This document shows, piece by piece, positions 36,570 through 45,905 of a stretch of 64,000 nt of DNA. The position numbers were made by a program, and so were the translations under genes. This DNA comes from an uncultured Pelagibacteraceae bacterium. GTDB taxonomy: Bacteria; Pseudomonadota; Alphaproteobacteria; Pelagibacterales; Pelagibacteraceae. The notes under the pieces are model-generated. The model saw nothing but the letters and a program-made list of their open reading frames with translations, ran no database searches and was not told the DNA's origin. The stretch's first letter is position 1. Each line of letters begins with the position of its first letter. Location: NCBI GenBank assembly GCA_902535745.1, contig CACAUR010000004.1, positions 28,943 through 92,942 of the forward strand, read 5' to 3'.

Positions 36570-37475
36570 ATGTTAGAGCTAAGAAATGAGAAAGTAGCTA
36601 TCCCCGTAGTTCTGTTAGCTGGTATTCTGTGGTCTTTTGGACCCTTAGTTGTAAGACATATTGATCAACCAGAATTAGTTCCATGGCAATATCTTCTAGG
36701 AAGAGGTGTTACAATTTTCTTAATACTCAATTTATACTTATTTTTTGAAGAAGGATTGTCATTTTATAAAAATTATAAAAAAGTTGGAATATCAGGTTTA
36801 ATTGGGAGTACTGGACTGGGTATTGCTATGATCACATTTATTTGGTCAATAACAAATACATCAGCTGCAATCACTTTATTGTGTTTGGCGGCCATGCCCT
36901 TCATTACCGCATTTTTAGGTTTCTTATTTTTAAAAGAAAGAATTTCACTAAATGTTTGGATAGCAATAATTATTGCCGCTATTGGTATAATAATTATAGC
37001 TTTCGGTAATACTAACAAAGGTTCATTTTTTGGTCTTCTGTTTGGAATTCTATCAGCATTAGGTTTTTCAGTTTTTTCAGTATCTCTTAGATGGAGACCC
37101 GAAACTCCAAAATTTACAACAGTTGCAATCGCAGGTTTGATTTGTGCAATAGTATCTATTGTAATATTGGTTGAGACTGACAGTAATTTACTTTCAACAA
37201 GTCGTAATCAAGGTTTGTTTTCAGTCCATGGTACATTAGTTTGTATAGGACTAATTCTTTATTCACTCGGTTCTAGAATGATACCAGCTGCTGAACTTAC
37301 ACTGTTGTCATTGACAGAAGTGATTGGTGGAATTTTTTGGGTTTGGTTACCAATACTTGGAATTAATGAAGTTCCTACTAATAATACTATTATCGGCGGC
37401 TTTTTAATTTTTATCTCAATAATTTATTATAGTTTAATTATAAAAAACAATAGAAGATTTATTGCGTTAAACTAA
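36570..37475 (+). CDS. DMT-superfamily permease (EamA type)
   Basis: A 301-residue, ten-helix EamA-type carrier with LLAGILWSFGPLVVRHID at the start, FLFLKERIS near 118 and the second-repeat ELTLLSLTEVIGGIFWVWLPI block. The amidinotransferase gene starts on the next base after its stop, which suggests that the carrier moves a substrate or product of that enzyme (arginine, ornithine, glycine or guanidinoacetate). This is inference. A 119-base divergent gap (36451-36569) separates it from the IscU-like gene and probably holds both promoters. Confidence 0.87.
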   Translation: MLELRNEKVAIPVVLLAGILWSFGPLVVRHIDQPELVPWQYLLGRGVTIFLILNLYLFFEEGLSFYKNYKKVGISGLIGSTGLGIAMITFIWSITNTSAAITLLCLAAMPFITAFLGFLFLKERISLNVWIAIIIAAIGIIIIAFGNTNKGSFFGLLFGILSALGFSVFSVSLRWRPETPKFTTVAIAGLICAIVSIVILVETDSNLLSTSRNQGLFSVHGTLVCIGLILYSLGSRMIPAAELTLLSLTEVIGGIFWVWLPILGINEVPTNNTIIGGFLIFISIIYYSLIIKNNRRFIALN

Positions 37476-38588
37476 ATGACGAATAAAAAAATTGTTAATA
37501 GTTGGAATGAGTGGGATCCGCTTAAGCATGTGATTGTTGGAAAAGCAGACAATTGCTGTATACCAGCGCCAGAGCCAGCTTTAGATGCAAAAGTTCCCGA
37601 AGACTCAGGTATGAAAGGCAAACATGGACCTCGGACTAAAGATACTGTCGATAAAGCTAATCAACTTTTAAATGATTTTGCTTCCTTGCTTGAAAAAAGA
37701 GGTATCAAAGTTGATAGACCCGTACCTTTAAATCATAATCAAAAAGTTTCTACACCCGATTGGGAAGTTGAAAGTATGTTTGGTTGTATGCCTGCAAGAG
37801 ATATAATTTTAACAGTTGGAAATGAAATGTTAGAGGCCACAATGAGTTATAGATGTAGATGGTTTGAATATTTAAACTATAGACCATTACTTAAAAAATA
37901 TTATGATCAAGATAAAAATATGAGACATGAGTCAGCTCCAAAACCTCGGCTTACAGATGCAGATTATAGAAAAGATTATTTGTCTGATAAGATTGACGTA
38001 AAAAAAAGACTGGAGTGGACAGAAAAAAAATTTTTTGTTACTACAGAAGAGGAACCATTATTTGATGCCGCAGATATATTAAGATTTGGTAAGGATTTGA
38101 TAGTTCAACATGGTTTTACTACAAACTTAAGTGGAATTGATTGGTTAAGAAGACATTTTAAAAATCATAGAGTACACGCAGTAAATTTTCCAGGGGATCC
38201 ATATCCAATTCATATCGATGCAACTTTTACCCCTGTTACAGAAGGTATAATTATAAATAATCCTCAGAGAAAGCTGCCGACTTCACAGCGGAAACTTTTT
38301 GAAGATAATGGATGGAAAATACTAGACTCCGCTCAACCAGCTCATAATTCTCCACCTCCATTATGTTATTCCTCAGTTTGGCTTTCAATGAATGTTCTCG
38401 TCTTAGATCCAAAAACAGTTTGCGTAGAAAAGAGCGAAATTTATCAAGCAGAGCAATTGGATAAGTTAGGTCTTGAAGTTGTTCCAGTGGAGATGAGAGA
38501 TGCATACGCTTTTGGTGGAGGTCTTCACTGTTGCACTGCAGATGTATATAGGGAAGGGGATCTAAAAGATTACTTTCCAAAACAATAG
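37476..38588 (+). CDS. Glycine amidinotransferase-family protein
   Basis: A 370-residue amidinotransferase (guanidino-group-modifying superfamily), close in pattern to arginine:glycine amidinotransferase. VNSWNEWDPLKHVIVGKAD opens it, DILRFGKDLIVQHGFTTNLSGIDWL is near 200-223, the catalytic His is in FPGDPYPIHIDATF near 250 and the nucleophilic Cys in GGLHCCTAD near 355. The reaction would move the amidino group from arginine to glycine or another amine, giving guanidinoacetate and ornithine. It abuts the DMT gene and converges with a coiled-coil gene with no gap. Confidence 0.88.
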   Translation: MTNKKIVNSWNEWDPLKHVIVGKADNCCIPAPEPALDAKVPEDSGMKGKHGPRTKDTVDKANQLLNDFASLLEKRGIKVDRPVPLNHNQKVSTPDWEVESMFGCMPARDIILTVGNEMLEATMSYRCRWFEYLNYRPLLKKYYDQDKNMRHESAPKPRLTDADYRKDYLSDKIDVKKRLEWTEKKFFVTTEEEPLFDAADILRFGKDLIVQHGFTTNLSGIDWLRRHFKNHRVHAVNFPGDPYPIHIDATFTPVTEGIIINNPQRKLPTSQRKLFEDNGWKILDSAQPAHNSPPPLCYSSVWLSMNVLVLDPKTVCVEKSEIYQAEQLDKLGLEVVPVEMRDAYAFGGGLHCCTADVYREGDLKDYFPKQ

Positions 38589-39344
38589 TTAATTTTTAGA
38601 AGAATTTTCAACGTCGAGAGCCTCTAATTGTTGATTGACTTCATCACTATTATTAGTGACTTCATCATTATTATCAGAATACTTTACATCTTTATTTTTT
38701 CTAAAGTTATCTCTCATTCTTAATTTTTCCTCTTTTAATTTTTCTTGTTCTTCTCTAGCTCTTTGTTCTTGATCAAATTTTTCTTCCCATTCTCTCAATT
38801 TAAGTGCTTCAAGATTTCTTTTCTCTTGTTCTTTTTCATCTCTTAACTTTTGTTCTCTTCTTTTTCGTCTCGTCTCTTTTAATTCTTTTTGCCTTTGTTC
38901 ATCTTCTCTTACTTTTAAATCAACATCTTTACGATTTTGTTCCTCAGATCTAATTTGAAGCTCTTTATCTCTTTTTTTTAGATCTAATTCTTTATTTTTT
39001 TGTTCTTCCCCTTTAAACTTTAAATTTAACTCTTTTTCTTTTAATGAATTTTCTTTGGTTTTTAATTCATTGTCTTTAAATTCTAATTCTCTTTCTTTAA
39101 GCTTTAAATTTTCTAGTTTTATCTGCAATTTTTCTTCTTGTTTCTTAAAGTTTTCTTCTTTAGCTCGTAATTCTTTTTTTTCTAAATTAAGTTTACTAAA
39201 TTCTTGCTTTTTTAAATCTTTTTCTAGCTGTTGTTGCTTTAGCTTTTGATTATGTTTGTACCCTTTTATAGCACTAGAAGTAAAACTTGCGAGTTTTGTA
39301 AACGCACCATGCTCAATTTTTTTTTTCTTTTTTTTTTTAGGCAT
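38589..39344 (-). CDS. Lysine/glutamate-rich heptad-repeat helical protein
   Basis: No known family recognised. After a poly-lysine start (MPKKKKKKKIEHGAF) and a short hydrophilic segment, roughly residues 40-200 are an almost uninterrupted array of 7-residue units with Leu or Gln at position 4 and Lys/Arg at position 7, such as ERELEFK, DNELKTK, ENSLKEK, ELNLKFK. This predicts a long coiled coil or single alpha helix. The tail is acidic and Asn-rich. An in-frame ATG at 39368 exists, but 39344 fits the poly-Lys start. The codon bias (aaa/gaa) makes it low-complexity. Confidence 0.7.
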   Translation of the reverse strand: MPKKKKKKKIEHGAFTKLASFTSSAIKGYKHNQKLKQQQLEKDLKKQEFSKLNLEKKELRAKEENFKKQEEKLQIKLENLKLKERELEFKDNELKTKENSLKEKELNLKFKGEEQKNKELDLKKRDKELQIRSEEQNRKDVDLKVREDEQRQKELKETRRKRREQKLRDEKEQEKRNLEALKLREWEEKFDQEQRAREEQEKLKEEKLRMRDNFRKNKDVKYSDNNDEVTNNSDEVNQQLEALDVENSSKN

Positions 39345-39438
39345 TTTTTTTTGAATGTATTTAAACAAATAAAATTAAATTCAACAAGAATAAATTTTCT
39401 TTATTGTTTAATTTGAGTTACAACTTTTAATAGAATCT

Positions 39439-40716
39439 TTATTTTATCTTTTCAGGTTCTTCAATAGGCTCTGCTGACGGGTTAAGCTCAAGACCAACAG
39501 GAGTTATTGTAGTTGGAACCGCAACAAATTGTGAATCTGGATTATCTTCAGAGGGCCTCACTTTCATTCTATGAATTCCATAAAAACCAATAACACAGTG
39601 AAAAAAAATCAAAAAGACAAAAAATCCATTGTTTCCTACTAAGCCCATTAATAAAGAGCATAAAAATGGTCCACTTATTGCACCTAAACCAAATGCAAAT
39701 TGTAGTCCAGCTCCCGCAGCAACAAACTTGTCTCTAGTAATAAAATCATTTGTATGCGCTAAAATTAAGGAGAACATTGGCAAACTACAAACTGAAAATA
39801 AAACTAAAAAAATATAAAACCACAATTTAGAACTTCCCAATCCTTCAGGAAGATACATAGTTCCCACAGAGAAAATTGCTAGAAAAGCAAAAATTGCAGC
39901 TCCAAAAGTAGAGTAAATTATTACTTTTCTTCTATCAAATTTGTCAGATATGTAACCTACAGGATATTGAGATACAGCTCCAGAAATGGCTAATAGAAAA
40001 GTTACAAGCGATATGTCAAAAATACTAAAATTCATCGCGGCTGCGTAAACTGCCAATAAAGTAAATAAAGCTGATTGAACAATTCCGTATAAAACCGCAC
40101 TAACCATTCCTAATGGTGAAGAGTCATATAGATCTTTAAGACTCATACTTTGAATTTTTTTAAATTGAGGAGGCTTTCTTTTTGTTAATAGAATTGGCAA
40201 AAGTGCTGCAGACATTAGAACAGAAATTAAAATGAATGGTTGAAATTTTTCGGGACTACTAAAATTTAACATAAACATTCCCAAACCCATAGAACCATAT
40301 AATATTATCATGTAAATCGATAAAACTTTTCCTCTGTTTTTATTGCTTGATCTATCATTCAACCAACTTTCAGCTATTGTATAAATTGATACCATTGAAT
40401 ATCCAGTTATCACTCTTAATACAAACCAGGTTAAAGGATTTATAAAAATTGAGTGAACTAAAATCGCTAGTGATGCAACTGAAGCAAAAGCCGCAAATAC
40501 CCTGATATGACCTACACCCGAAATTACAGATGGAATAGTTCTAGCACCTATAAAATACCCAACAAAGTATCCAGACATCATAAACCCTGTTGATGCTAAA
40601 CTAAAATCCTCAATTACAGCTCTAACACCGAGTAGAGCATTCTGATAACCGTAAGCTAACATGATTGCTCCCATACCCATAAATAAGGCCCAGGAATTTT
40701 TAAATACTTTATTCAT
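39439..40716 (-). CDS. Major facilitator superfamily transporter (YcaD-like)
   Basis: A 425-residue MFS protein with about twelve helices. The C-terminal half has the loop motif QYPVGYISDKFDRRKVIIYST near 247-268, and the N-terminal half has AESWLNDRSSNKNRGKVLSIY near 112-132, a pattern of the YcaD/UMF subfamily. The C-terminal tail (about 395-425) is proline- and glutamate-rich and probably cytoplasmic. Substrate unknown. Confidence 0.87.
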   Translation of the reverse strand: MNKVFKNSWALFMGMGAIMLAYGYQNALLGVRAVIEDFSLASTGFMMSGYFVGYFIGARTIPSVISGVGHIRVFAAFASVASLAILVHSIFINPLTWFVLRVITGYSMVSIYTIAESWLNDRSSNKNRGKVLSIYMIILYGSMGLGMFMLNFSSPEKFQPFILISVLMSAALLPILLTKRKPPQFKKIQSMSLKDLYDSSPLGMVSAVLYGIVQSALFTLLAVYAAAMNFSIFDISLVTFLLAISGAVSQYPVGYISDKFDRRKVIIYSTFGAAIFAFLAIFSVGTMYLPEGLGSSKLWFYIFLVLFSVCSLPMFSLILAHTNDFITRDKFVAAGAGLQFAFGLGAISGPFLCSLLMGLVGNNGFFVFLIFFHCVIGFYGIHRMKVRPSEDNPDSQFVAVPTTITPVGLELNPSAEPIEEPEKIK

Positions 40717-40774
40717 AAACTGGCAGCTAATTATTTCCGATTTGAGGGTAAATCAAGAAATTATTATGAAGAAC

Positions 40775-41635
40775 TTATGTTTTTTTTAATTTTAAGAAAG
40801 AGTGAGTAGCTATCGTTAATACAATTAGAGCGCCTCCTACCATTGTTTCAGGTGTTGGCTGTTCTTTTATAATAAACCAGACCCAAAGAGGACCTATTAT
40901 AGTTTCTAGCAAGAAAAATAAGTTTACCTCTGCTGCTGTTATAAACCTAGGTGCTATAGTAACAAGAACAAATGGTATAGCCACACACATTACACACATT
41001 AAAGGAACAATATAAAAATCATTATTATTTAAAGAATAGTCTTTTACAAAAAACATGGCAAAAAGCGCTATAATTAACTTTCCAACTACTGCCGAGGGTA
41101 CAAGATTTAATTTTTTTGCTGATCTGATTATAACAGCGCCTAATGCTAGACCCATTGCAGCGATAAAACCTAGAATGTCACCAAAAAAATTCCCTAACTT
41201 AATAGAGTCATAAAAAATGTACAATGCAGCAAAAAAGGTAATAAAAATTGCTATCCATGTTTTTTTATCAGGATTTTCTTTAAGGAAAAATGAGCCAAGT
41301 ATAGCAGATAACATTGGCGCAGTAGCAATCATTATCAAAGTATTCGCGACATTTGTATTTTGAATTGAAACTACAAAAGCAATATTGGTAACTGAAAAAG
41401 TTAAAACATATGCAAAACCATAATAGCCATTTGATTTTAATAAGTTAAAAAATTTTAATTTATAAATTAAAAGCATTCCAATAAAAACTAAAACAAACGG
41501 TATGATACCTCTATAAAAAACCAAACTCCAAGTCTCAACATTAGATAGTCTTATAAATAAAGAGTCTGGCGTAATAAACATCACAGCCACAAAAGCCATC
41601 AAAGACCCTTTTTTTTGATCAGTTAAACTATTCAT
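40775..41635 (-). CDS. DMT-superfamily permease (EamA type)
   Basis: A ten-helix EamA carrier; PDSLFIRLSNVETWSLVFYRG near the start and the AEVNLFFLLETIIGPLWVWFI block near 235 are typical. I start at ATG 41635 (MNSLTDQKKG), whose first bases overlap the gshB stop (ATGA), rather than 18 bases upstream. Coupling to gshB suggests a possible link to glutathione or its amino acids, but this is inference. Confidence 0.85.
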   Translation of the reverse strand: MNSLTDQKKGSLMAFVAVMFITPDSLFIRLSNVETWSLVFYRGIIPFVLVFIGMLLIYKLKFFNLLKSNGYYGFAYVLTFSVTNIAFVVSIQNTNVANTLIMIATAPMLSAILGSFFLKENPDKKTWIAIFITFFAALYIFYDSIKLGNFFGDILGFIAAMGLALGAVIIRSAKKLNLVPSAVVGKLIIALFAMFFVKDYSLNNNDFYIVPLMCVMCVAIPFVLVTIAPRFITAAEVNLFFLLETIIGPLWVWFIIKEQPTPETMVGGALIVLTIATHSFLKLKKT

Positions 41636-42558
41636 GCTCCAAGTTCTTTCCAAAAAGTTTTTGCTAGATTTTTACCTGATAGATCATAGTAAGTTTTTAT
41701 TCCTGTGGGGGATGTAACATTTATATCACCATTAAGCTTTTGATCGATCAAGTCAATTCCAGCAAAAAAAATGTTTTCTCTTTTTAAATCTTTAGCAATT
41801 AAATTTGAAATTTGCTTTTCTACTTTAGTTAATTTTGTGTTGATTACTTTCGCGCCCTTGCTCATATTGCTTAAAAATGATCCTTTTTTTGGAATTCTTG
41901 AAATAACACCACATAATTTCCCGTTTATAACAAAAACTCTTTTGTCTCCGTTATTTATTTTTGGAAGAAATTTTTGACACATAATATGACCATTTTTTTT
42001 AACAAATCTTTTAATTAGATTTGATTTAAATGAGGTTAATAAATGAATATCATTTCCACTGTAACCATGAATAGGTTTTAAGATTACCTTTTTGTTTTTT
42101 TTAAAAAAACCCTTAATTTCATTAATGTTTTGAGTAAATATAGTATTAGGCATATATTTTTGATATCTAGACGAGTATAACTTTTCTGAAATACTCCTAA
42201 TAGATGTTGGATCATTTATTATTTTAACCCTAGTTTTTATCGAGTCTAAAATATAAGTTGTTGAGATATACTCAAGATTAAATGGTGGATTTTGACGAAT
42301 GAGAATAAACTTACATTTTACAAGTTCAAGAGTCTTTTTTTCTAAAATTTCATAGAATTTTTTTTTATTATAATTAATAGTTACGAAATATCCTTTAGCC
42401 ACCACTTTTGAATTAATAATTGAAAGATTTTTTGGTTCGTAATAGAAAATTTTATATCTTTTATTTTGAATTTCATTAGCTAAAAAAATACTAGTATCTG
42501 TTTCAGGATTTAACTTGGAAGGAATATCTCCTTGAATAGCAACAATTTTATTTGTCAT
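41632..42558 (-). CDS. gshB: Glutathione synthetase
   Basis: GshB ligates glycine to gamma-glutamylcysteine with ATP. The ATP-grasp features are LIRQNPPFNLEYISTTYILD near 89-108, VILKPIHGYSGNDIH near 161-175, GDKRVFVINGKLCGVISRIPKKG near 205-228 and the C-terminal INVTSPTGIKTYYDLSG. At about 308 residues it has the bacterial length. The ATG at 42558 (MTNKIVAIQGD) is chosen over one at 42567; both overlap the gshA end. Confidence 0.93.
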   Translation of the reverse strand: MTNKIVAIQGDIPSKLNPETDTSIFLANEIQNKRYKIFYYEPKNLSIINSKVVAKGYFVTINYNKKKFYEILEKKTLELVKCKFILIRQNPPFNLEYISTTYILDSIKTRVKIINDPTSIRSISEKLYSSRYQKYMPNTIFTQNINEIKGFFKKNKKVILKPIHGYSGNDIHLLTSFKSNLIKRFVKKNGHIMCQKFLPKINNGDKRVFVINGKLCGVISRIPKKGSFLSNMSKGAKVINTKLTKVEKQISNLIAKDLKRENIFFAGIDLIDQKLNGDINVTSPTGIKTYYDLSGKNLAKTFWKELGA

Positions 42559-43843
42559 ATAATTCATCTAAATTTTCATTTTTTGAAAATTTGCTAATCA
42601 TATGATCTGCGTTTGTTATTTTATTATCAATTACTTTTTGTAAGTGGTTTAAAAAAACTGTTTCGTTATTTCCTTTTTTATTTAAAATATCTCTATTTTC
42701 TAAACCTTTTCTCGACAAATCAAGTAGGATGGAAGACCAATAATATAGATCTTTACCCATTAATTGTGTATTAAACCCTTTTTTTGGAGCCTCCCAATAA
42801 GCATTAATTATTTTGTCCTTATCCCACTTGGAAACTAATTCGTGAACTTCATCTAAATTTCCGTAAAGCATACCTATGTTAAAAGCAGGTCCTGCACACA
42901 AACATTCCCAGCCACATGAATCCATAGATCTTATCTCAATATATTTTTTAAGTCTATTTTCAGTAAAAATTGTACTCAAATGAGTTGCTAAATCTTCTAC
43001 CGTTGGAAGTCTATTATCAATTTCGTCGATCTTTCCCTCCATAAAATCTTTAAAAATATATTTTCTACCAGAAATATACTGATCATTATGTTTTAAAAAT
43101 AATATTGGAAAATTTATTACAAAGTCTGCATACTTTTCGAAATTTAAATTTTCTAAAAATAATTTGGGTAATCCAGCTCTCGAAGTACTTTGCCAAACTT
43201 TAGATCTATAAGATAAATAGTTGCTATTTTTTTTTTCCACAATTGAGGAATTAGCAAACAGGGAGATTGCAATAGGGACTATAGAATTAACTATCTTAAA
43301 CTTTTTAACAAAATCTTCCTCAGAATTGAAATCTATATTAAGTTGAGTTCCACATGTTCGATACATCATATCTAAACTTAACTCTCCACCTAAAGGCATA
43401 TCTTGTGTCATTAGTTTATATCTTTGTTTTGGATTATCGGGAATTTCTTTTAATTTTGATATAGGATCAAATCCTGCGCTAACTATGTTTATATTTAATT
43501 TTTTGGTTACTTGTTTCAGTTCAAATAAGTAATTTTGTGACTCTGCGCATGCTTCATGCATATTATTTAACTTATCACCAGATAACTCAATTTGATTCCC
43601 TGGCTCTAAAGTAATATTTCTCCCACCTTTACTTAGAGCGACAATATTTTCTCTCTCAAAAACAGGATTCCACCCAAATTCCATAAGGGCTGAAAACATT
43701 TCTTTGATCTTTAAATAGTCAATTCTTCTGTTGTTATTTTTGTTGAATAAAAACTTTTCATGCTCGACACCAATTTTAAAATTTTTGGTATTTTTTATCC
43801 CAGACTTAAAATATTCAATAATTTCTTCTTTTTTGACAAACAT
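42548..43843 (-). CDS. gshA: Glutamate-cysteine ligase (plant/alphaproteobacterial type)
   Basis: A 431-residue GCS2-type glutamate-cysteine ligase, the first step of glutathione synthesis. Motifs are IGVEHEKFLF near 24-33, ITLEPGNQIELSG near 75-87, MMYRTCGTQLNID near 155-167 and the RSMDSCGWECLCAGPAFNIGMLYG block near 300-323. It directly precedes gshB on the same strand, with an overlap. Glutathione feeds the glutaredoxin, and the 5-oxoprolinase genes would recycle its breakdown product. Confidence 0.93.
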   Translation of the reverse strand: MFVKKEEIIEYFKSGIKNTKNFKIGVEHEKFLFNKNNNRRIDYLKIKEMFSALMEFGWNPVFERENIVALSKGGRNITLEPGNQIELSGDKLNNMHEACAESQNYLFELKQVTKKLNINIVSAGFDPISKLKEIPDNPKQRYKLMTQDMPLGGELSLDMMYRTCGTQLNIDFNSEEDFVKKFKIVNSIVPIAISLFANSSIVEKKNSNYLSYRSKVWQSTSRAGLPKLFLENLNFEKYADFVINFPILFLKHNDQYISGRKYIFKDFMEGKIDEIDNRLPTVEDLATHLSTIFTENRLKKYIEIRSMDSCGWECLCAGPAFNIGMLYGNLDEVHELVSKWDKDKIINAYWEAPKKGFNTQLMGKDLYYWSSILLDLSRKGLENRDILNKKGNNETVFLNHLQKVIDNKITNADHMISKFSKNENLDELYDK

Positions 43844-43863
43844 TTTTTTGAAAATAAATTTTT

Positions 43864-44421
43864 TTAAAGTAATGAATATGGTTTTCTAGCAAATATTCTT
43901 TTCACCATTGGTGCAAATTCTTCTAAACTCATGCTCTTGTATTCTGGATCAAACGAACATTGATCATATTTTTCACAAAAATTTATTGTATCTTGATAAT
44001 ACTTGTGACCCTTATATTTTTCTCTTTTAAATCGGTCAGCTCCAAGATGATGAGCGTAATAATACATTTGAAATTCACCATGTTTTTCAATTATCCAATG
44101 AGTTTTTTCAGATACATAAGGCTTTAATACAGAAGCTGCATACTCTGAGTGGTTTAAAGGAGCTAGCTCATCACCAATATCATGCAACAAACACGCAACA
44201 ACCATCTCTTCACTTTCATTATTCCTAAAAGCTCTCGTAGCACTTTGCAGAGAATGCTCTAATCTTGTAATCTTGTAACCCTCTAAAGTTGTGGTCATTC
44301 TAGATAAAAAATTTAGTATTCTTTCAGCTGTCTCACCAACATATTCTTTTTCTAATTTGTCTAGAAAAAGGTATTCGTCCTTAGAGCCGTTTTTCATTTC
44401 TGTAAAATTTACTTTTTTCAT
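43864..44421 (-). CDS. HD-domain protein, possible PhnZ/MIOX-like diiron oxygenase
   Basis: An HD-superfamily protein of about 185 residues. It shows RLEHSLQSA near 54, LLHDIGDELAPLNHSEYAA near 83-101, EKHGEFQMYYYAHHLG near 115-130 and a conserved tail with EKYDQCSFDPEYKS and FAPMVKRIF. The EHSLQ start and the histidine-rich middle recall the PhnZ and inositol-oxygenase branch, whose members are mixed-valent diiron oxygenases, not phosphohydrolases. Substrate unknown. The start ATG at 44421 follows the purF stop by 2 bases; the upstream TTG at 44427 is less likely. Confidence 0.75.
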   Translation of the reverse strand: MKKVNFTEMKNGSKDEYLFLDKLEKEYVGETAERILNFLSRMTTTLEGYKITRLEHSLQSATRAFRNNESEEMVVACLLHDIGDELAPLNHSEYAASVLKPYVSEKTHWIIEKHGEFQMYYYAHHLGADRFKREKYKGHKYYQDTINFCEKYDQCSFDPEYKSMSLEEFAPMVKRIFARKPYSLL

Positions 44422-44423
44422 AC

Positions 44424-45905
44424 TCAATTATTAGACTTTGTACTCAATAAAGACAACTGTGTCACTTTATTATCACCCAGGTCATCAATTAATTTTACAG
44501 GGTAATCACCTGTAAAATAATGATCAGTTAATTGTGGGTACGTTGAGTTTCTATTTTCATAACCCAATGCTCTATACAAACCATCAACACTTAAAAATTT
44601 AAGGGATTTTGCATCTATATATTTACAAATTTCTTCATTAGTTTTATTAGCTGCTAAAAGCTCTTTTTTTGTGGGTGTATCAACACCATAGAAGTCTGGA
44701 AATCTAATTTCAGGCGACGCAATTCTAACATGCACTTCTTTTGCCCCAAAGTCATATAACATTTTTACTATTTTATGCGAGGTTGTACCCCTCACCAAAG
44801 AATCATCAACTAAGACAATTTTTTTATTTTTGATTGTAGATTTATTTGCATTTAACTTTAATCTAACTCCAAGACTTCTTATCTTTTGAGCTGGTTCAAT
44901 AAAAGTTCTTCCAACATAATGATTTCTTATTAAACCAAGGTCAAAATTAATTTTTTCATGTTGGCTATAACCAATAGCTGCAGCATTCCCTGAGTCTGGA
45001 ACAGGAACCACTAAATCAGCATCAATACTGGTTTCTTTTGCAAGTTCCACACCAAAATTTTTTCTATACTCATACGCACATTTTCCATTTAAAACACTAT
45101 CTGGTCTTGAAAAATAGATATATTCAAAAACACATGGCCTAATTTTTTTTAATGGAAACGGTTTCAAACTAATAAGTTTTTTATTTTCAACATAAACTAT
45201 TTCACCATTTTCTACGTCTCTTATATATTTAGCTCCTATAATATCTAATGCACAAGTTTCGGAAGCAAAAACATAAGAATCTTTAAGTTTTCCTATTACC
45301 AAAGGTCTTATTCCAAAAGGATCTCTTACTCCAATAAGCAAATCTCTTGCTAACATTACAAGAGCATAACCTCCTTGAATTTGAAACAGAGCGTCAATAA
45401 TTTTATCTATAACTTTTGCTCTTTTTGATCTTGCAATTAACTGAACGATTGTTTCAGTATCAGACGTGGTATAAAAAATTGCACCATCCTCGACTAGTTT
45501 TCTTCTTAGAGTTATTGCATTTGTAAGATTACCATTATGTGCTACTCCAATTCCTCCTGTGTTAGTGTCAGCGTAAAAAGGTTGAATATTTCTTAAAGTT
45601 GTACCTCCAGTAGTGCTATATCTATTATGGGCAATAGCAAAATTACCAGGTAGAGATTTTAAAACTTCTTCTTTATTAAAATTATCACCCACTAATCCAA
45701 ATCTTTTTTCTGAGTGATATTTTTTTCCATCAAAGGTTACGACTCCACAACCCTCTTGTCCTCTATGTTGTAAAGCATGTAAACCAAGTGTAGAAAGTGT
45801 TGATGCGTCTTGATTGTCGCTTATACCAAAAACACCACATTCTTCTTTTAGTTTTGGATTAAAGTTCTTGAACTTTTTCTTTAGTATCTTGGTAATTTTC
45901 TTCAT
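44424..45905 (-). CDS. purF: Amidophosphoribosyltransferase
   Basis: PurF catalyses the first committed step of purine synthesis from PRPP and glutamine. The Ntn nucleophile Cys follows a propeptide of about 22 residues (KLKEECGVFGI), so the protein is probably processed. HALQHRGQEGCG near 43-54, AHNRYSTTGG near 95, GVRDPFGIRPLVIGKL near 210 and the PRPP loop IVLVDDSLVRGTTS near 365-378 are present. At 493 residues it is typical. It overlaps cvpA by 47 bases, the classical cvpA-purF order. Confidence 0.96.
   Translation of the reverse strand: MKKITKILKKKFKNFNPKLKEECGVFGISDNQDASTLSTLGLHALQHRGQEGCGVVTFDGKKYHSEKRFGLVGDNFNKEEVLKSLPGNFAIAHNRYSTTGGTTLRNIQPFYADTNTGGIGVAHNGNLTNAITLRRKLVEDGAIFYTTSDTETIVQLIARSKRAKVIDKIIDALFQIQGGYALVMLARDLLIGVRDPFGIRPLVIGKLKDSYVFASETCALDIIGAKYIRDVENGEIVYVENKKLISLKPFPLKKIRPCVFEYIYFSRPDSVLNGKCAYEYRKNFGVELAKETSIDADLVVPVPDSGNAAAIGYSQHEKINFDLGLIRNHYVGRTFIEPAQKIRSLGVRLKLNANKSTIKNKKIVLVDDSLVRGTTSHKIVKMLYDFGAKEVHVRIASPEIRFPDFYGVDTPTKKELLAANKTNEEICKYIDAKSLKFLSVDGLYRALGYENRNSTYPQLTDHYFTGDYPVKLIDDLGDNKVTQLSLLSTKSNN

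Noticed and set aside
38251..38580. 109-codon minus-strand frame
   Set aside because: Antisense of the amidinotransferase gene, no recognisable protein pattern.
39369..39438. A/T palindromes between the heptad-repeat gene and the MFS gene
   Set aside because: Short and AT-only, not distinguishable from background.
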